64,000 nucleotides of DNA, taken from Planktothrix sp. FACHB-1365. GTDB lineage: Bacteria; Cyanobacteriota; Cyanobacteriia; Cyanobacteriales; Microcoleaceae. Positions 9,464 to 19,500 of this stretch are shown in pieces. The stretch lies in assembly GCF_014697575.1 (NCBI RefSeq), contig NZ_JACJSC010000001.1:434001-498000 (forward strand), read 5' to 3'. The notes below the pieces were generated by a model. That model was not told where the DNA came from. It searched no databases and saw only the letters and a list, made by a program, of their open reading frames with translations. The translations under genes and the position numbers were made by a program. The first letter of the stretch is position 1; each line of letters starts with the position of its first letter.

Positions 9464-12199
9464 ATGATACCTAAACTCAGAAGCAAAAATAAATTTTTCA
9501 GAGTTTGGTTTTGTATCCTGATTCTGGCATCTTTTTTGGCTTCAGGAATAGTTTTACCTGCGATCGCACAACAATGGCAATCCGCACAAATTCTTAATTC
9601 TAATTCTGACGCAGAAAATAGTTTTAATCAAGGATTGAAAGGATATCGAGAAGGAACAGTAGCCGGATTTCGGAAGGCGATTCAAGAGTGGGAAAAAACG
9701 TTACGTTTATGGCGAGAAGCGAATAATCCTCAGCAAGAATCCATGACTCGCAATTTTTTATGCTCTGTTTATGGAAATTTAGGGGAATATCCCCAGGCTC
9801 TTAACTGTTATAATCAATTACTGATTTTAACTCAAACCCTCCAAGATCAACAAACTCAAGCAACAACTTTAGTTTCTATTGCTAAAATTTATGCTCAATT
9901 AGGGGAATACCAAAAAGCCTTAGATACTCTCAATCAAACTTTTCCTTTCTGGCAAACTCTTAATTTTAAAACAGGGGAGTTGGCAACTTTGAATGAAATG
10001 GCTTTTGTTTATTTTAATTTAGGGGAATTTCAACAAGCTCTGAATTATTATAATCAAGCCTTAGCTGTAGTAAAGCCTTTAGGAAATCCGGCGAATGTGG
10101 CAGCTATTTTAAATAATATTGGTCAAGTTAAATCCACATTAAATCAGTTTGAACCTGCCCTGGATCATTATAAACAAGCTTTAGGTTTATGGGAAGAGGT
10201 GATTCAAAAATTGGGCGATAATTCTGCCATCCAAATTCAGCGAGGAAAAGGGGCAACGTTAAATAATATCGGGTTTATTTATGCTAATTTGAATCAATTA
10301 GAAGCCGCTTTAGACAATTATAATCAAGCCTTAACGCTGTGGCAAAAAATTGGCGATCGCACAGGAGAAGCAAGTACCTTTAATAATATAGGTTTTGTTT
10401 ATTTTCAACAAGGGAAGTTAGATCAATCCTTAGAATTTTATAACAAAGCCCTACAGATTCGTCAGGAAGTCGGTGATCGCCCTAAAGAAGCATTATCTCG
10501 ATATCGAGTCGCAACAGTTAAACGAAAACAGGGAAATTTTGAAGAAGCGATCGCTCAAATTGAAACCGCTTTAACCATTATTGAAGATTTGCGGACACAA
10601 ATTGCAAATCAAGATTTAAGAGCTTCTTTCTTAGCCTCTAAACAGGATTATTATCAATTTTATATTGATTTATTAATGGAACTCAACCAACAACAACCCA
10701 ACCAAGGATGGGATGGAAAAGCGTTACAAATTAGTGAACGAGCCAAAGCCCGCTCTTTATTAGATATTTTAGCAGAAGCTCAAGGAGAAATTACCTCTGG
10801 TGTTGATCCTCAACTTTTAGAGAAAAAACAAACCTTAAGACAAAAATTATCCGCTTTAGAAGCACAACGCATTAAACTTTTAAGCCAGTCTCATACGATT
10901 ATTCAAAAAGAGGAAATTAACAAAGAAATTGAAGCTTTACTGCAACAATATAATCAAGTTTTAGCTGAAATTCGGGAGAATAATCCCCATTATGCTGCCT
11001 TAACTCAACCTCAGCCCTTAAATTTATCAGAGATTCAAAAACTATTAGATGAAAATACCGTTTTATTAGAATATTCCCTGGGAAAAGACCGAAGTTATTT
11101 ATGGGCTGTTACTCCTAATAGTATTCAAAGTTATGACTTACCCGGAGAAGATGCAATTAAAACAACCGTTAAAACCTTTCGAGAAAATTTAATTTTACCG
11201 AGTAAAAGAATTCGGCAATCACTTTATGAAGAAACAGGGAAAACCTTAAGGGAAATGGTATTTCCTTTAAGTCCCGCCTTAGAAAATAAAAGATTACTCA
11301 TTGTTGCCGATGGCGCGTTACAATATATTCCGTTTGCTGCCCTTCCTTTAACAGAAACAAACAGCGAAGGTGATCCGATTCCTTTAATTAATTATCATGA
11401 ATTAGTAACGTTACCCTCGGCTTCAGTTTTAGGAATTATACGTCACGAAACTCAAACTCGAAAACCGGCTGAAAAACTGTTAGCAGTATTAGCTGATCCG
11501 GTCTTTAGTTCAACAGATGAACGATTAAAAGCGATTGTTTCAAAAGCAATTAAATCCCTGCCCCCTGACTTAGAACGTTCCGCCAGAGAATCCGGTGTTT
11601 TATTTGATCGTTTACCCTTTACCCAAGACGAAGCGAAACAAATTATTGCCTTAGTTCCTGAGACTGAAAGTTTACAAGAAATTGGTTTTAAAGCAAATCG
11701 AGAAACCGCAACCAGCCCTCAACTCAGCCAATATCGTTTTATTCATTTTGCCACTCATGGTTTACTCAATAGTGAGAACCCTCAATTATCCGGTTTAGTG
11801 TTTTCTTTAGTCGATCAAACCGGAAAATCTCAAAATGGATTTTTACGACTCTATGATATTTTTAACTTAAATTTACCTGTAGAATTAGTGGTATTAAGTG
11901 CCTGTGAAACCGGGTTAGGTCAAGAAATAAAAGGGGAAGGATTAGTAAGTTTAACGAGGGGATTTATGTATGCAGGTGCGAGTCGAGTGGTGGTGAGTTT
12001 ATGGAGAGTTGATGATCAAGCCACCTCCCAATTAATGATGAAATTTTATCAAGGAATATTAGAACAAAAATTATCTCCAGTTGCCGCTTTACGACAAGCG
12101 CAAATTAAAATGCAGCAAAATGAAACCTCAGAATGGATACCGCCTTATTATTGGTCAGGGTTTACCTTACAGGGAGAATGGCAAGGACTTAAAAATTAA
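9464..12199 (+). CDS. TPR-repeat protein with CHAT (caspase-like) domain
   Basis: A 911-residue protein. The N-terminus has a signal-like hydrophobic segment (about 12-34, ending IVLPAIAQQ). About seven tetratricopeptide repeats follow (about 50-390, for example NNIGFIYANLNQLEAALDNYNQAL), then a linker with coiled-coil character (about 450-510), and a CHAT domain (about 620-905). The caspase-like dyad is visible: His765 in FATHGLL and Cys814 in LSACETGLG. CHAT proteins are cysteine peptidases of the separase/caspase clan, often in signalling or cell-death systems. Substrate here is unknown; TPRs probably bind partners. AGGA lies before ATG 9464. Confidence 0.93.
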   Translation: MIPKLRSKNKFFRVWFCILILASFLASGIVLPAIAQQWQSAQILNSNSDAENSFNQGLKGYREGTVAGFRKAIQEWEKTLRLWREANNPQQESMTRNFLCSVYGNLGEYPQALNCYNQLLILTQTLQDQQTQATTLVSIAKIYAQLGEYQKALDTLNQTFPFWQTLNFKTGELATLNEMAFVYFNLGEFQQALNYYNQALAVVKPLGNPANVAAILNNIGQVKSTLNQFEPALDHYKQALGLWEEVIQKLGDNSAIQIQRGKGATLNNIGFIYANLNQLEAALDNYNQALTLWQKIGDRTGEASTFNNIGFVYFQQGKLDQSLEFYNKALQIRQEVGDRPKEALSRYRVATVKRKQGNFEEAIAQIETALTIIEDLRTQIANQDLRASFLASKQDYYQFYIDLLMELNQQQPNQGWDGKALQISERAKARSLLDILAEAQGEITSGVDPQLLEKKQTLRQKLSALEAQRIKLLSQSHTIIQKEEINKEIEALLQQYNQVLAEIRENNPHYAALTQPQPLNLSEIQKLLDENTVLLEYSLGKDRSYLWAVTPNSIQSYDLPGEDAIKTTVKTFRENLILPSKRIRQSLYEETGKTLREMVFPLSPALENKRLLIVADGALQYIPFAALPLTETNSEGDPIPLINYHELVTLPSASVLGIIRHETQTRKPAEKLLAVLADPVFSSTDERLKAIVSKAIKSLPPDLERSARESGVLFDRLPFTQDEAKQIIALVPETESLQEIGFKANRETATSPQLSQYRFIHFATHGLLNSENPQLSGLVFSLVDQTGKSQNGFLRLYDIFNLNLPVELVVLSACETGLGQEIKGEGLVSLTRGFMYAGASRVVVSLWRVDDQATSQLMMKFYQGILEQKLSPVAALRQAQIKMQQNETSEWIPPYYWSGFTLQGEWQGLKN

Positions 12200-12373
12200 A
12201 TCAAGAAAATTGCAGTTTCTTGGCAACTTCTGAGTTCCTAAGACAGTCTCAGAGGCATAAGTCCCCATAATCTGCTCATTTCGTACTCCAGAAAATCATG
12301 ATCGGATGCAGGTTTTCGATTGTGGATGGTGCATCTTATGATCATCTTCATGGACATAAAGAGGCATAATCTC

Positions 12374-13156
12374 ATGGTTATCAAGTCTGTCGGTTATTTG
12401 AGTCTGATTTTAGGCATGATGTTGCCTGTTACAGCGAGTCTAGCTACCCTTCCTTCTCCAGTTAAAAATCGGGTCAATTTTCCCCTGCAAATTAGTTTAG
12501 AATTTCCCCCTGCACCCAAGGGTGATGGGCCAGTGAGTACCGCCGGAGGAGGAACACGAGGAAATAGTTGTGGGTTAGATAATACCAAATTGACCGCTTT
12601 AGTACCTAGTAAAAATACCTCAACGGTTTCTGCTAACCCAACCTTTTTTGTTTACATTCCTAAACTTAATCAATCCCAAGGATTAAAAGGTGAATTTGAG
12701 TTAATCTATAATCCCAATAAAAATAAATATGTTTCTGTTTACAAGACAAATGTTCAACTACCTTCAGAACCTAGTATTGTGAAAATTCCATTACCTGAGA
12801 CTGTAACCTTAGAACCAGGAATTAAATATCAATGGACATTTGCAGTTACTTGTGATCTTTCAAATCCCTTAGGGCCAACAGAAGATTTTATAGGGGTTTA
12901 TATTCAGCGAAATGAGCTTACACCCACGCTAAAAGATGAATTAGAACAAACCCAAAATCCCTTAAAAAAGGTAGAAATTTATGCCCGTGAAAACATCTGG
13001 CAAGACACATTAATGAGCCTAGCTCAGTTGCGAGAATCTCAACAAGAGGAATGGAAAAGTTTACTCAATTCTATTAAAATAGAAGAATCGATTATAGAAG
13101 CTCCTTTTGCACCTGAACCAACAGTCAGCAATTCTGAAGAGCAATCTGCCCAATAA
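12374..13156 (+). CDS. DUF928 exported protein
   Basis: A 260-residue protein from ATG 12374, chosen because AAAGAGG lies about 9 nt upstream and the product then begins with a signal peptide (MVIKSVGYLSLILGMMLPVTASLA). An upstream in-frame ATG at 12320 would add 18 residues. The mature part shows DUF928 features: GGGTRGNSC, LTALVPSKN, SANPTFFVYIP and YQWTFAVTCDLSNP. DUF928 is a cyanobacterial family of unknown function, frequently beside CHAT-TPR and CHASE2 genes, as here. It is followed within 31 bp by the cyclase gene, so it is probably co-transcribed. Confidence 0.85.
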   Translation: MVIKSVGYLSLILGMMLPVTASLATLPSPVKNRVNFPLQISLEFPPAPKGDGPVSTAGGGTRGNSCGLDNTKLTALVPSKNTSTVSANPTFFVYIPKLNQSQGLKGEFELIYNPNKNKYVSVYKTNVQLPSEPSIVKIPLPETVTLEPGIKYQWTFAVTCDLSNPLGPTEDFIGVYIQRNELTPTLKDELEQTQNPLKKVEIYARENIWQDTLMSLAQLRESQQEEWKSLLNSIKIEESIIEAPFAPEPTVSNSEEQSAQ

Positions 13157-13187
13157 ACCCTACAATATACACGCTAAAATAGGCTCT

Positions 13188-15422
13188 ATGAGAGCAAATA
13201 TTCAACAATTGGTGTGGGAGTGGCGTGGCGTTTGGATTACAACTCCAGTCATGGCGGGTCTTGTAATCCTGCTGCGTTTTTCTGGTCTTTTACAAGCTTG
13301 GGAATGGTCAGTTTATGACCAATATATGCGCTTGCGTCCCCCGGAACCCCGTGATCAACGGATTGCAATTGTGGGGTTAGATGAAGCGGATATGAAATAT
13401 ATTGGTCAGGGTTACGTTCCCGATGAAATTTATGCTGACTTAATCCAAAAATTAGTCGCCATGAAACCCACAGCCATCGGGTTAGATATTTATCGAGATT
13501 TACCCTTTGAACCCGGTCATGCTCGGTTACTTCAACTTTTTGCACAGACTCCTAATTTAATTGGAATTGAAAAAGTTGTCGGAGATGAATCCTTAGAATC
13601 TGTGGCAGCGCCTCCCATTTTAAAAGAAAAAAATCGAGTCGCTGCCAATGATTTAATTTTAGATGAAGATAATATTATTCGGCGGGCTTTGTTAGTCGTC
13701 AAAAATGATCAAAAACAACCAGTTTACAGTTTGGGATTATTTTTGGCGATGTTTTATTTAGATTCTAAAGGGATTTCACCTGAAATAGTAGAAGGAACCA
13801 ATAATTGGTGGAAGTTCAACGAAACCGTATTTAAACCCTTTGCTAAAAATGATGGCGGTTATATCCGAGCCGATGCTGGAGGGTATCAAGTGTTTTTAAA
13901 TTATCGAGGGTCTAATCAAAGTTTTGAAACGGTTTCCTTTCAAGATATTTTAACCGATAAACTTCCTAAAGATTGGGGAAAAAATAGGATTATTTTAATT
14001 GGATCTATAGGGGAAAGCTTCAAAGATTTAATGTCAACGCCCTACACCTTATCTGCTAACGAAAGAATGTCTGGGGTAGAAATTCATGCAAATGTAGCAA
14101 GTCAAATTATTAGTACCGCCTTAGATCATCGTCCTTTAATTCAAACCCTTCCTGACCCCTTAGAATGGATTTGGATATTTTTCTGGTCAGGAACTGGGGC
14201 AATTTTAACTTGGAAATTTAGAGCGACGGCTAAAGTTAAATTATTAATTGCACGACAGGTTTTGATTTCGATTTTAGCAACGGGAGTTTTACTCGGAAGT
14301 ACCTATCTTTTGTTTATTAATGGATGGTGGATTCCCGTTGTTCCTCCCTTTTTGGCATTAGCGGGTTCAGCCATTGCCATTACCGCTTATATTGCTCGTT
14401 CTGCGGCGGATATTCGCAATATTTTTGGCCGTTATTTAAGTGCTGAAATTGTTTCTAATTTACTCGAAAAACCCGAAGGGTTAAAACTGGGAGGAGAACG
14501 ACGAAAAATCACTATTTTAACCTCAGATTTACGGGGTTTTACCGCTCTGTCTGAACGGTTACAACCGGAAGAAGTCGTCAAAATTTTAAATTTCTATTTA
14601 TCTTCAATGGCGGATGTTATTACCGCTTATCAAGGCACGATTGATGAGTTTATGGGGGATGGAATTTTAGTGTTATTTGGGGCGCCCACCTTGCGAGAAG
14701 ATGATGCTCAACGGGCGATTGCTTGTGCGGTAGCGATGCAATTAGCGATGCACAAGGTCAATGAAAAATTAAAACAGTGGGATTTGTCTCCTTTAGATAT
14801 GGGGATTGGAATTAATACCGGGGAAGTTGTTGTTGGAAATATTGGGTCAGAAAAACGGACAAAATATGGTGTTGTTGGGAATCAAGTGAATTTAGCTTAT
14901 CGCGTTGAATCCTATACAACGGGGGGACAAATTTTAATTTCTGAAATGACCTTAAAGGAAGCAGGGGAAGATATCGTTAAAATTGATAATCAAAAATTGG
15001 TTCAACCCAAAGGAGTAAAAAAACCGATTACCATTTATGAAGTCGGAGGAATTACGGCACAATATAATTTATTTATCTCTAAGGAAGAAGAACATTTTTA
15101 TCCGCTTCCCACACCGATTGTTTTACAATATTCGATTTTAGAAGGTAAACATATTGGTGAAAGTTTATTAATGGGAAGTTTAGTTGAATTATCAGAAAAA
15201 AGTGGTTTAATTGTTACAGAAGTTAATAATAATATTATTCCTGAAGTGTTAGCAAATTTAAAGATTAATATGAAATTACAATCAGAACAATGGAGTGATG
15301 ATATTTATGCAAAAGTCCTAGAAAAATCGGCTGAATCTGGATCATTTTATATCCAGTTTACCGCAAAACCTCCAGAGGTTGAAAAATATCTCAATCAACT
15401 GTATAAAACTATCATTACTTAA
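13188..15422 (+). CDS. CHASE2-domain adenylate/guanylate cyclase
   Basis: A 744-residue protein from ATG 13188 (MRANIQQLVWEWRG); an upstream in-frame ATG at 13107 would overlap the DUF928 gene. An N-terminal hydrophobic segment precedes a CHASE2 sensor domain (about 45-330, outside the membrane), then three membrane segments (about 330-400), then a class III cyclase domain (about 440-620). Metal-binding Asp447 (TSDLRGFT) and Asp491 (EFMGDGI) and transition-state Asn568/Arg572 (VNLAYR) are present. The purine-recognition position that is Asp or Thr in adenylyl cyclases is Gly561 (KYGVVG), so ATP versus GTP preference is uncertain. A further ~120-residue C-terminal domain is unassigned. Confidence 0.92.
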   Translation: MRANIQQLVWEWRGVWITTPVMAGLVILLRFSGLLQAWEWSVYDQYMRLRPPEPRDQRIAIVGLDEADMKYIGQGYVPDEIYADLIQKLVAMKPTAIGLDIYRDLPFEPGHARLLQLFAQTPNLIGIEKVVGDESLESVAAPPILKEKNRVAANDLILDEDNIIRRALLVVKNDQKQPVYSLGLFLAMFYLDSKGISPEIVEGTNNWWKFNETVFKPFAKNDGGYIRADAGGYQVFLNYRGSNQSFETVSFQDILTDKLPKDWGKNRIILIGSIGESFKDLMSTPYTLSANERMSGVEIHANVASQIISTALDHRPLIQTLPDPLEWIWIFFWSGTGAILTWKFRATAKVKLLIARQVLISILATGVLLGSTYLLFINGWWIPVVPPFLALAGSAIAITAYIARSAADIRNIFGRYLSAEIVSNLLEKPEGLKLGGERRKITILTSDLRGFTALSERLQPEEVVKILNFYLSSMADVITAYQGTIDEFMGDGILVLFGAPTLREDDAQRAIACAVAMQLAMHKVNEKLKQWDLSPLDMGIGINTGEVVVGNIGSEKRTKYGVVGNQVNLAYRVESYTTGGQILISEMTLKEAGEDIVKIDNQKLVQPKGVKKPITIYEVGGITAQYNLFISKEEEHFYPLPTPIVLQYSILEGKHIGESLLMGSLVELSEKSGLIVTEVNNNIIPEVLANLKINMKLQSEQWSDDIYAKVLEKSAESGSFYIQFTAKPPEVEKYLNQLYKTIIT

Positions 15423-15439
15423 ACAGGAATAAAGGCATA

Positions 15440-15457
15440 ACGGGGTAAAAACCCCGT
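15440..15457. terminator. Short GC hairpin between convergent genes
   Basis: ACGGGGT (15440-15446) and ACCCCGT (15451-15457) form a perfect 7-bp stem with an AAAA loop, followed by a weak T-rich stretch (TTACTTTT). It lies between the convergent cyclase (+) and guanylyltransferase (-) genes, so a bidirectional terminator role is likely. Confidence 0.55.
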
Positions 15458-15474
15458 CATTACTTTTGAATGAT

Positions 15475-16524
15475 TTACAACAGATTCTGATATTCTGATT
15501 GATCTCCTAGGGTTTTTAACACCTGTTTAATATCTTGAGTCCGGTCTTTTTTTGCAATCAGGGTAACATTTCCATCTCGAACAATGACTAAATCTTCGAT
15601 CCCTAATGTTACCACCACATCTTCATCACTAGAGCTAAATAAAATTGTCCCTTTCGTATCTAACCCAACGTGTTTAACAAGTTCTACATTGGGTTTATCT
15701 CCTCCCAATAATCGTTCTAATCCATTCCAATCTCCTAAATCATCCCATCCAAATTCAACGGGTAAAACACAAGCTTTTTGTGTTTTTTCCATTAAGGCGT
15801 AATCAATACTAATTTTTTTTAATTCAGGATAAGCCTCTTTTCCTTTTGCTTCTAACGCACTCACTAATTCAGGAACATAAGTTTTGAGTTCTTTTAAAAC
15901 CACACCTACACGGAAAACAAAAATCCCTCCATTCCAACTAAATCGCCCCGTTTCTAAAAATTCTTCTGCGGTTTCTCGATTTGGTTTTTCTGTAAATCGA
16001 GCCACTTTATAAGCCGGAAATCCCGCAAAATTTCCAATATTTTCTCCCTGTTCAATATAACCATATCCGGTTGAAGGATAGGTGGGTTTTACCCCTAATG
16101 TCACGATCGCATCTTGGGTTTTTGCTAATTCTTCTGCGGCTTTTAAAGTTTGGCGAAATTTTTCCGGTTCTGCGATCCAATGATCCGCCGGAAAGAACCC
16201 AACAACCACATTTTCTCCATAGCGTTTTGCGACTTCTAAAGTTGTCCAAGCCAAGGCGGGGGCGGTGTCTCGTCCTTCCGGTTCTGCTAAAATATTCCCG
16301 TGAGGTAATTGGGGTAATTGAGTTTGAACCCCCGCCTCTAATAAAGCCGAAGTAACTACCCATAACCCATCCCAACTATCAGTTAGGGGTAATAACCGTT
16401 CTGCGGTTGCTTGTAATAAACTAACGCCACTCCCATCTAAACTCAAAAATTGTTTGGGTCGATGTTTCCGACTCAGGGGCCAAAACCGTTCACCTTTTCC
16501 ACCAGCCAGAATCACAGGAATCAT
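15475..16524 (-). CDS. Mannose-1-phosphate guanylyltransferase
   Basis: A 349-residue protein from the ATG at 16524, chosen because MIPVILAGGKGERFWPLSR is the canonical N-terminus; an upstream in-frame ATG at 16557 would add 11 residues. The nucleotidyltransferase signature GGxGxRxWPLS and the KPKQF-like sequence (HRPKQFL) are present, as are FFPADHWI, TGYGYIE, FTEKPN, WNGGIFVF and FGWDDLGDW. It makes GDP-mannose from mannose-1-phosphate and GTP for polysaccharide and glycan synthesis. The length matches the monofunctional type, without the isomerase domain of AlgA/ManC. It lies downstream of the large hybrid kinase gene on the same strand, 60 bp away. Confidence 0.93.
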   Translation of the reverse strand: MIPVILAGGKGERFWPLSRKHRPKQFLSLDGSGVSLLQATAERLLPLTDSWDGLWVVTSALLEAGVQTQLPQLPHGNILAEPEGRDTAPALAWTTLEVAKRYGENVVVGFFPADHWIAEPEKFRQTLKAAEELAKTQDAIVTLGVKPTYPSTGYGYIEQGENIGNFAGFPAYKVARFTEKPNRETAEEFLETGRFSWNGGIFVFRVGVVLKELKTYVPELVSALEAKGKEAYPELKKISIDYALMEKTQKACVLPVEFGWDDLGDWNGLERLLGGDKPNVELVKHVGLDTKGTILFSSSDEDVVVTLGIEDLVIVRDGNVTLIAKKDRTQDIKQVLKTLGDQSEYQNLL

Positions 16525-16584
16525 ACTTAGAATTAAAAATGAAGGGAAAACCGTCAATAGTTATTTTACCCCAATCCATCCTTC

Positions 16585-19500
16585 TTAATTTTGGATTCCG
16601 ATGGCTTCCCTGGCTAATTCTTGTTCTAAAGCCGCTTTGACTCGTAACCATTCTGTTTCCATCTTTAAGAAGCCAGCCGCCGCACTTCCTGATGTAAAAC
16701 ATTCAGTCCTAGAGCCATTTTCTGCGGCCATACCAACCCGTCCCATATATTCTAACTCTTTGCATAACTCAGAAAATGTGATAGCACCTAATTGAGCACT
16801 ACTGGATTTTAAGGTATGAGCAGCTTCTTTTAATCCTTGTATATCTTGAGTTTTGATCGCCGTTTGAATTTGATCAATTTTTTCAGGCGCATCCGCTAAA
16901 TAATCCTGAATTAATGTATTAACAAAGGGATCATCCTCATCATCATATTCTCGGAGATTTTTCAACACTTGTTGATCGATGGCGGAAGAGTCCAAAGCGA
17001 CAAAATCTGGAGGGATCAGAGATTTTTCTAAGGGTTGATTTCCATTCTTGTAACCTTCTTTTTCTTTTGGAGAATTAGAAGATCCATTGAGAGTAAAGTC
17101 CGATGAATTGATTGGAGATTCCTGGCTATTTTCAGGAGAAAACGGTTGACATTTAGATAAAGCTTTTGCCAGTTCTTCCCGCCGCACGGGTTTAGTAATA
17201 TAATCATTCATTCCTGCGGCTAAACACATTTCTCGATCGCCTTGCATTGCATTCGCTGTCATGGCAATAATCCAAGGTTTAGGGGGGCGATTTTCGGGAC
17301 TTTCTGCATAGTCCTGACAAATCCGACGCGCCGTTTCTAATCCATCCATTAACGGCATTTGAACATCCATCAAAATGACATCATAATATTGACGATTTAA
17401 AGCTTCTAAAACCTCTAATCCATTCCCAGCAATATCAGCCCGATAACCCAATCGTTGTAACATTTGAATGGCAACTTTTTGGTTAACGACATGATCTTCA
17501 GCCAGGAGAATTCGTAAACTATTGGGCGTTGGAGGCGATAATAAATTAGGTGATCCCGCGCCAAAGGATTTAGCAGAAGATTTAAAAACGCCTTCAAGGG
17601 GTTGGCTGAAAATTTGAATTAATGTATTATAAAATTGCGATTGTTTCAGAGGTTTATTAATAAACCCAGCACAATTAATTTGAGTATTTTCGACTTGTTT
17701 AACGAGATCGGTATTCACGACATAATTAAAGAACGTAATATTCAGAGGTTTTTGTTCCTGGAAAATTTCGGCATTGTCCCGTTCCCAATCTCGAATTTTT
17801 TGAGCCAGGGTAATGCCATCAACATCCGGTAAATTCATCCCTAAAATAACTAAATTAAAATCAGGATTCTTTTTTAAGACATTCAGGGCTTCCTGTCCGG
17901 TTTTAACAGAAACAGGAATCATCCCCCAAGATTTTGCTTGTCGAATTAAAACCGTTTGATTAATACCATGATTTTCAACAATTAATAAACGCTTCCCAGC
18001 CAGGAAATTAGAGAGTTCATCTGTTTCAACATTGGGGATACCTTCAGCCCGAATGGTAAAGTAAAATGTTGACCCCGAATCTAACTCTAACGTCTCAACA
18101 AAATCCTCTGGAGGATTCCCGCTTATTGTAGACATTAAGGGTTGAGTTTCAGTGTTAGAATTGGATAAAGCTCGGCTGACTACCCACATTTGTCCGCCCA
18201 TTAATGTACATAACCGTTGACTAATTGCTAATCCTAAACCCGTACCTCCATACTGACGAGTAGTGGACGCATCCACTTGAGAAAAAGCTTTAAATAAACG
18301 ATCCATACGATCAGGCGGAATGCCAATACCCGTATCCTTAACCGCAAACTGAATATCATAAATTTTGTGAGCAATTGTTGGAGTAGGAGTGAGGTTAATC
18401 GGAGTATTTTTCACTTCCGCAGCTTTCACCATCACGACCACCTCTCCTTCGGCGGTAAATTTAACTGCATTACTGAGTAAATTGACTAAAACTTGGCGCA
18501 GTCTTGTGACATCTCCTAAAATCATTTGCGGGGTAGAAGGATCAATTAAATAAGCAATTTCAATTCCTTTTTCCGCAGCTTTTGCTGAAAGTAATTCTAG
18601 GGATTCTTCCAAACAATCTCGAAGTTTAAAGGGATTTTGTTCTAAATCTAATTTACCGGATTCAATCTTAGAAAAATCTAAAATATCATTAATAATCGTG
18701 AGTAACGCATCCCCACTGGTACGAATAGTTTCTACAAAATCCTGTTGTTCAGGTGTTAAATTCATATCCAATAATAACCCCGTCATCCCAATCACCGCAT
18801 TCATCGGCGTGCGAATTTCATGACTCATGGTGGCTAAAAAGTCACTTTTAGCCCGACTGGCGACTTCAGCGGCTAATCTTGCTTCTTCTAAGGCTTTATT
18901 TTGTTCGGCTAATTGTTGACGATTTTGGACTTCTACTTCTAACAGTTTAGCTTGGGCTAAGGTTAATCCCACTTGATTCGCAACATCTTCTAAAAATTCA
19001 ATTTCTTCAGGTATCCATTGGCGCATTTTATCGCATTGATGCAGCATAATAATGCCATTAGCATCCCCTTGATAGGAAGTACGAACCGCTAACATGGATT
19101 TTAATCCCATGCGCCGACACATGGGGGAAGAAGATTCTAATAAAGGTTCGGTAAAAACATCAACAGAAGCGATGGCGGCATCTTCCGCTAAGAGTTTTTC
19201 AATATAGGGATTATAGGTGACAGAAATTTCAAAATTCAAGGTTGAATCATAGCCAGATTCCAGATATTCTGCAACACAGGATAAGTGAGAATAGGGATCA
19301 GATCGATAAGTATAAATAGAACAACGATTGACTCCGAAAACCCGACCAATTTGGGTCGCTGTGGTTTGAAAAATTTCTTGAGTTTCTAATTTAGAACGAA
19401 CTTTATGGGTGATTTGTTTCAGTAATAATAAATGTTGATTTTGTTGTTGAAGAATTTCTTGAGATTTTTCTCTTCCAATCTCATTTCCAATATAATTTGC

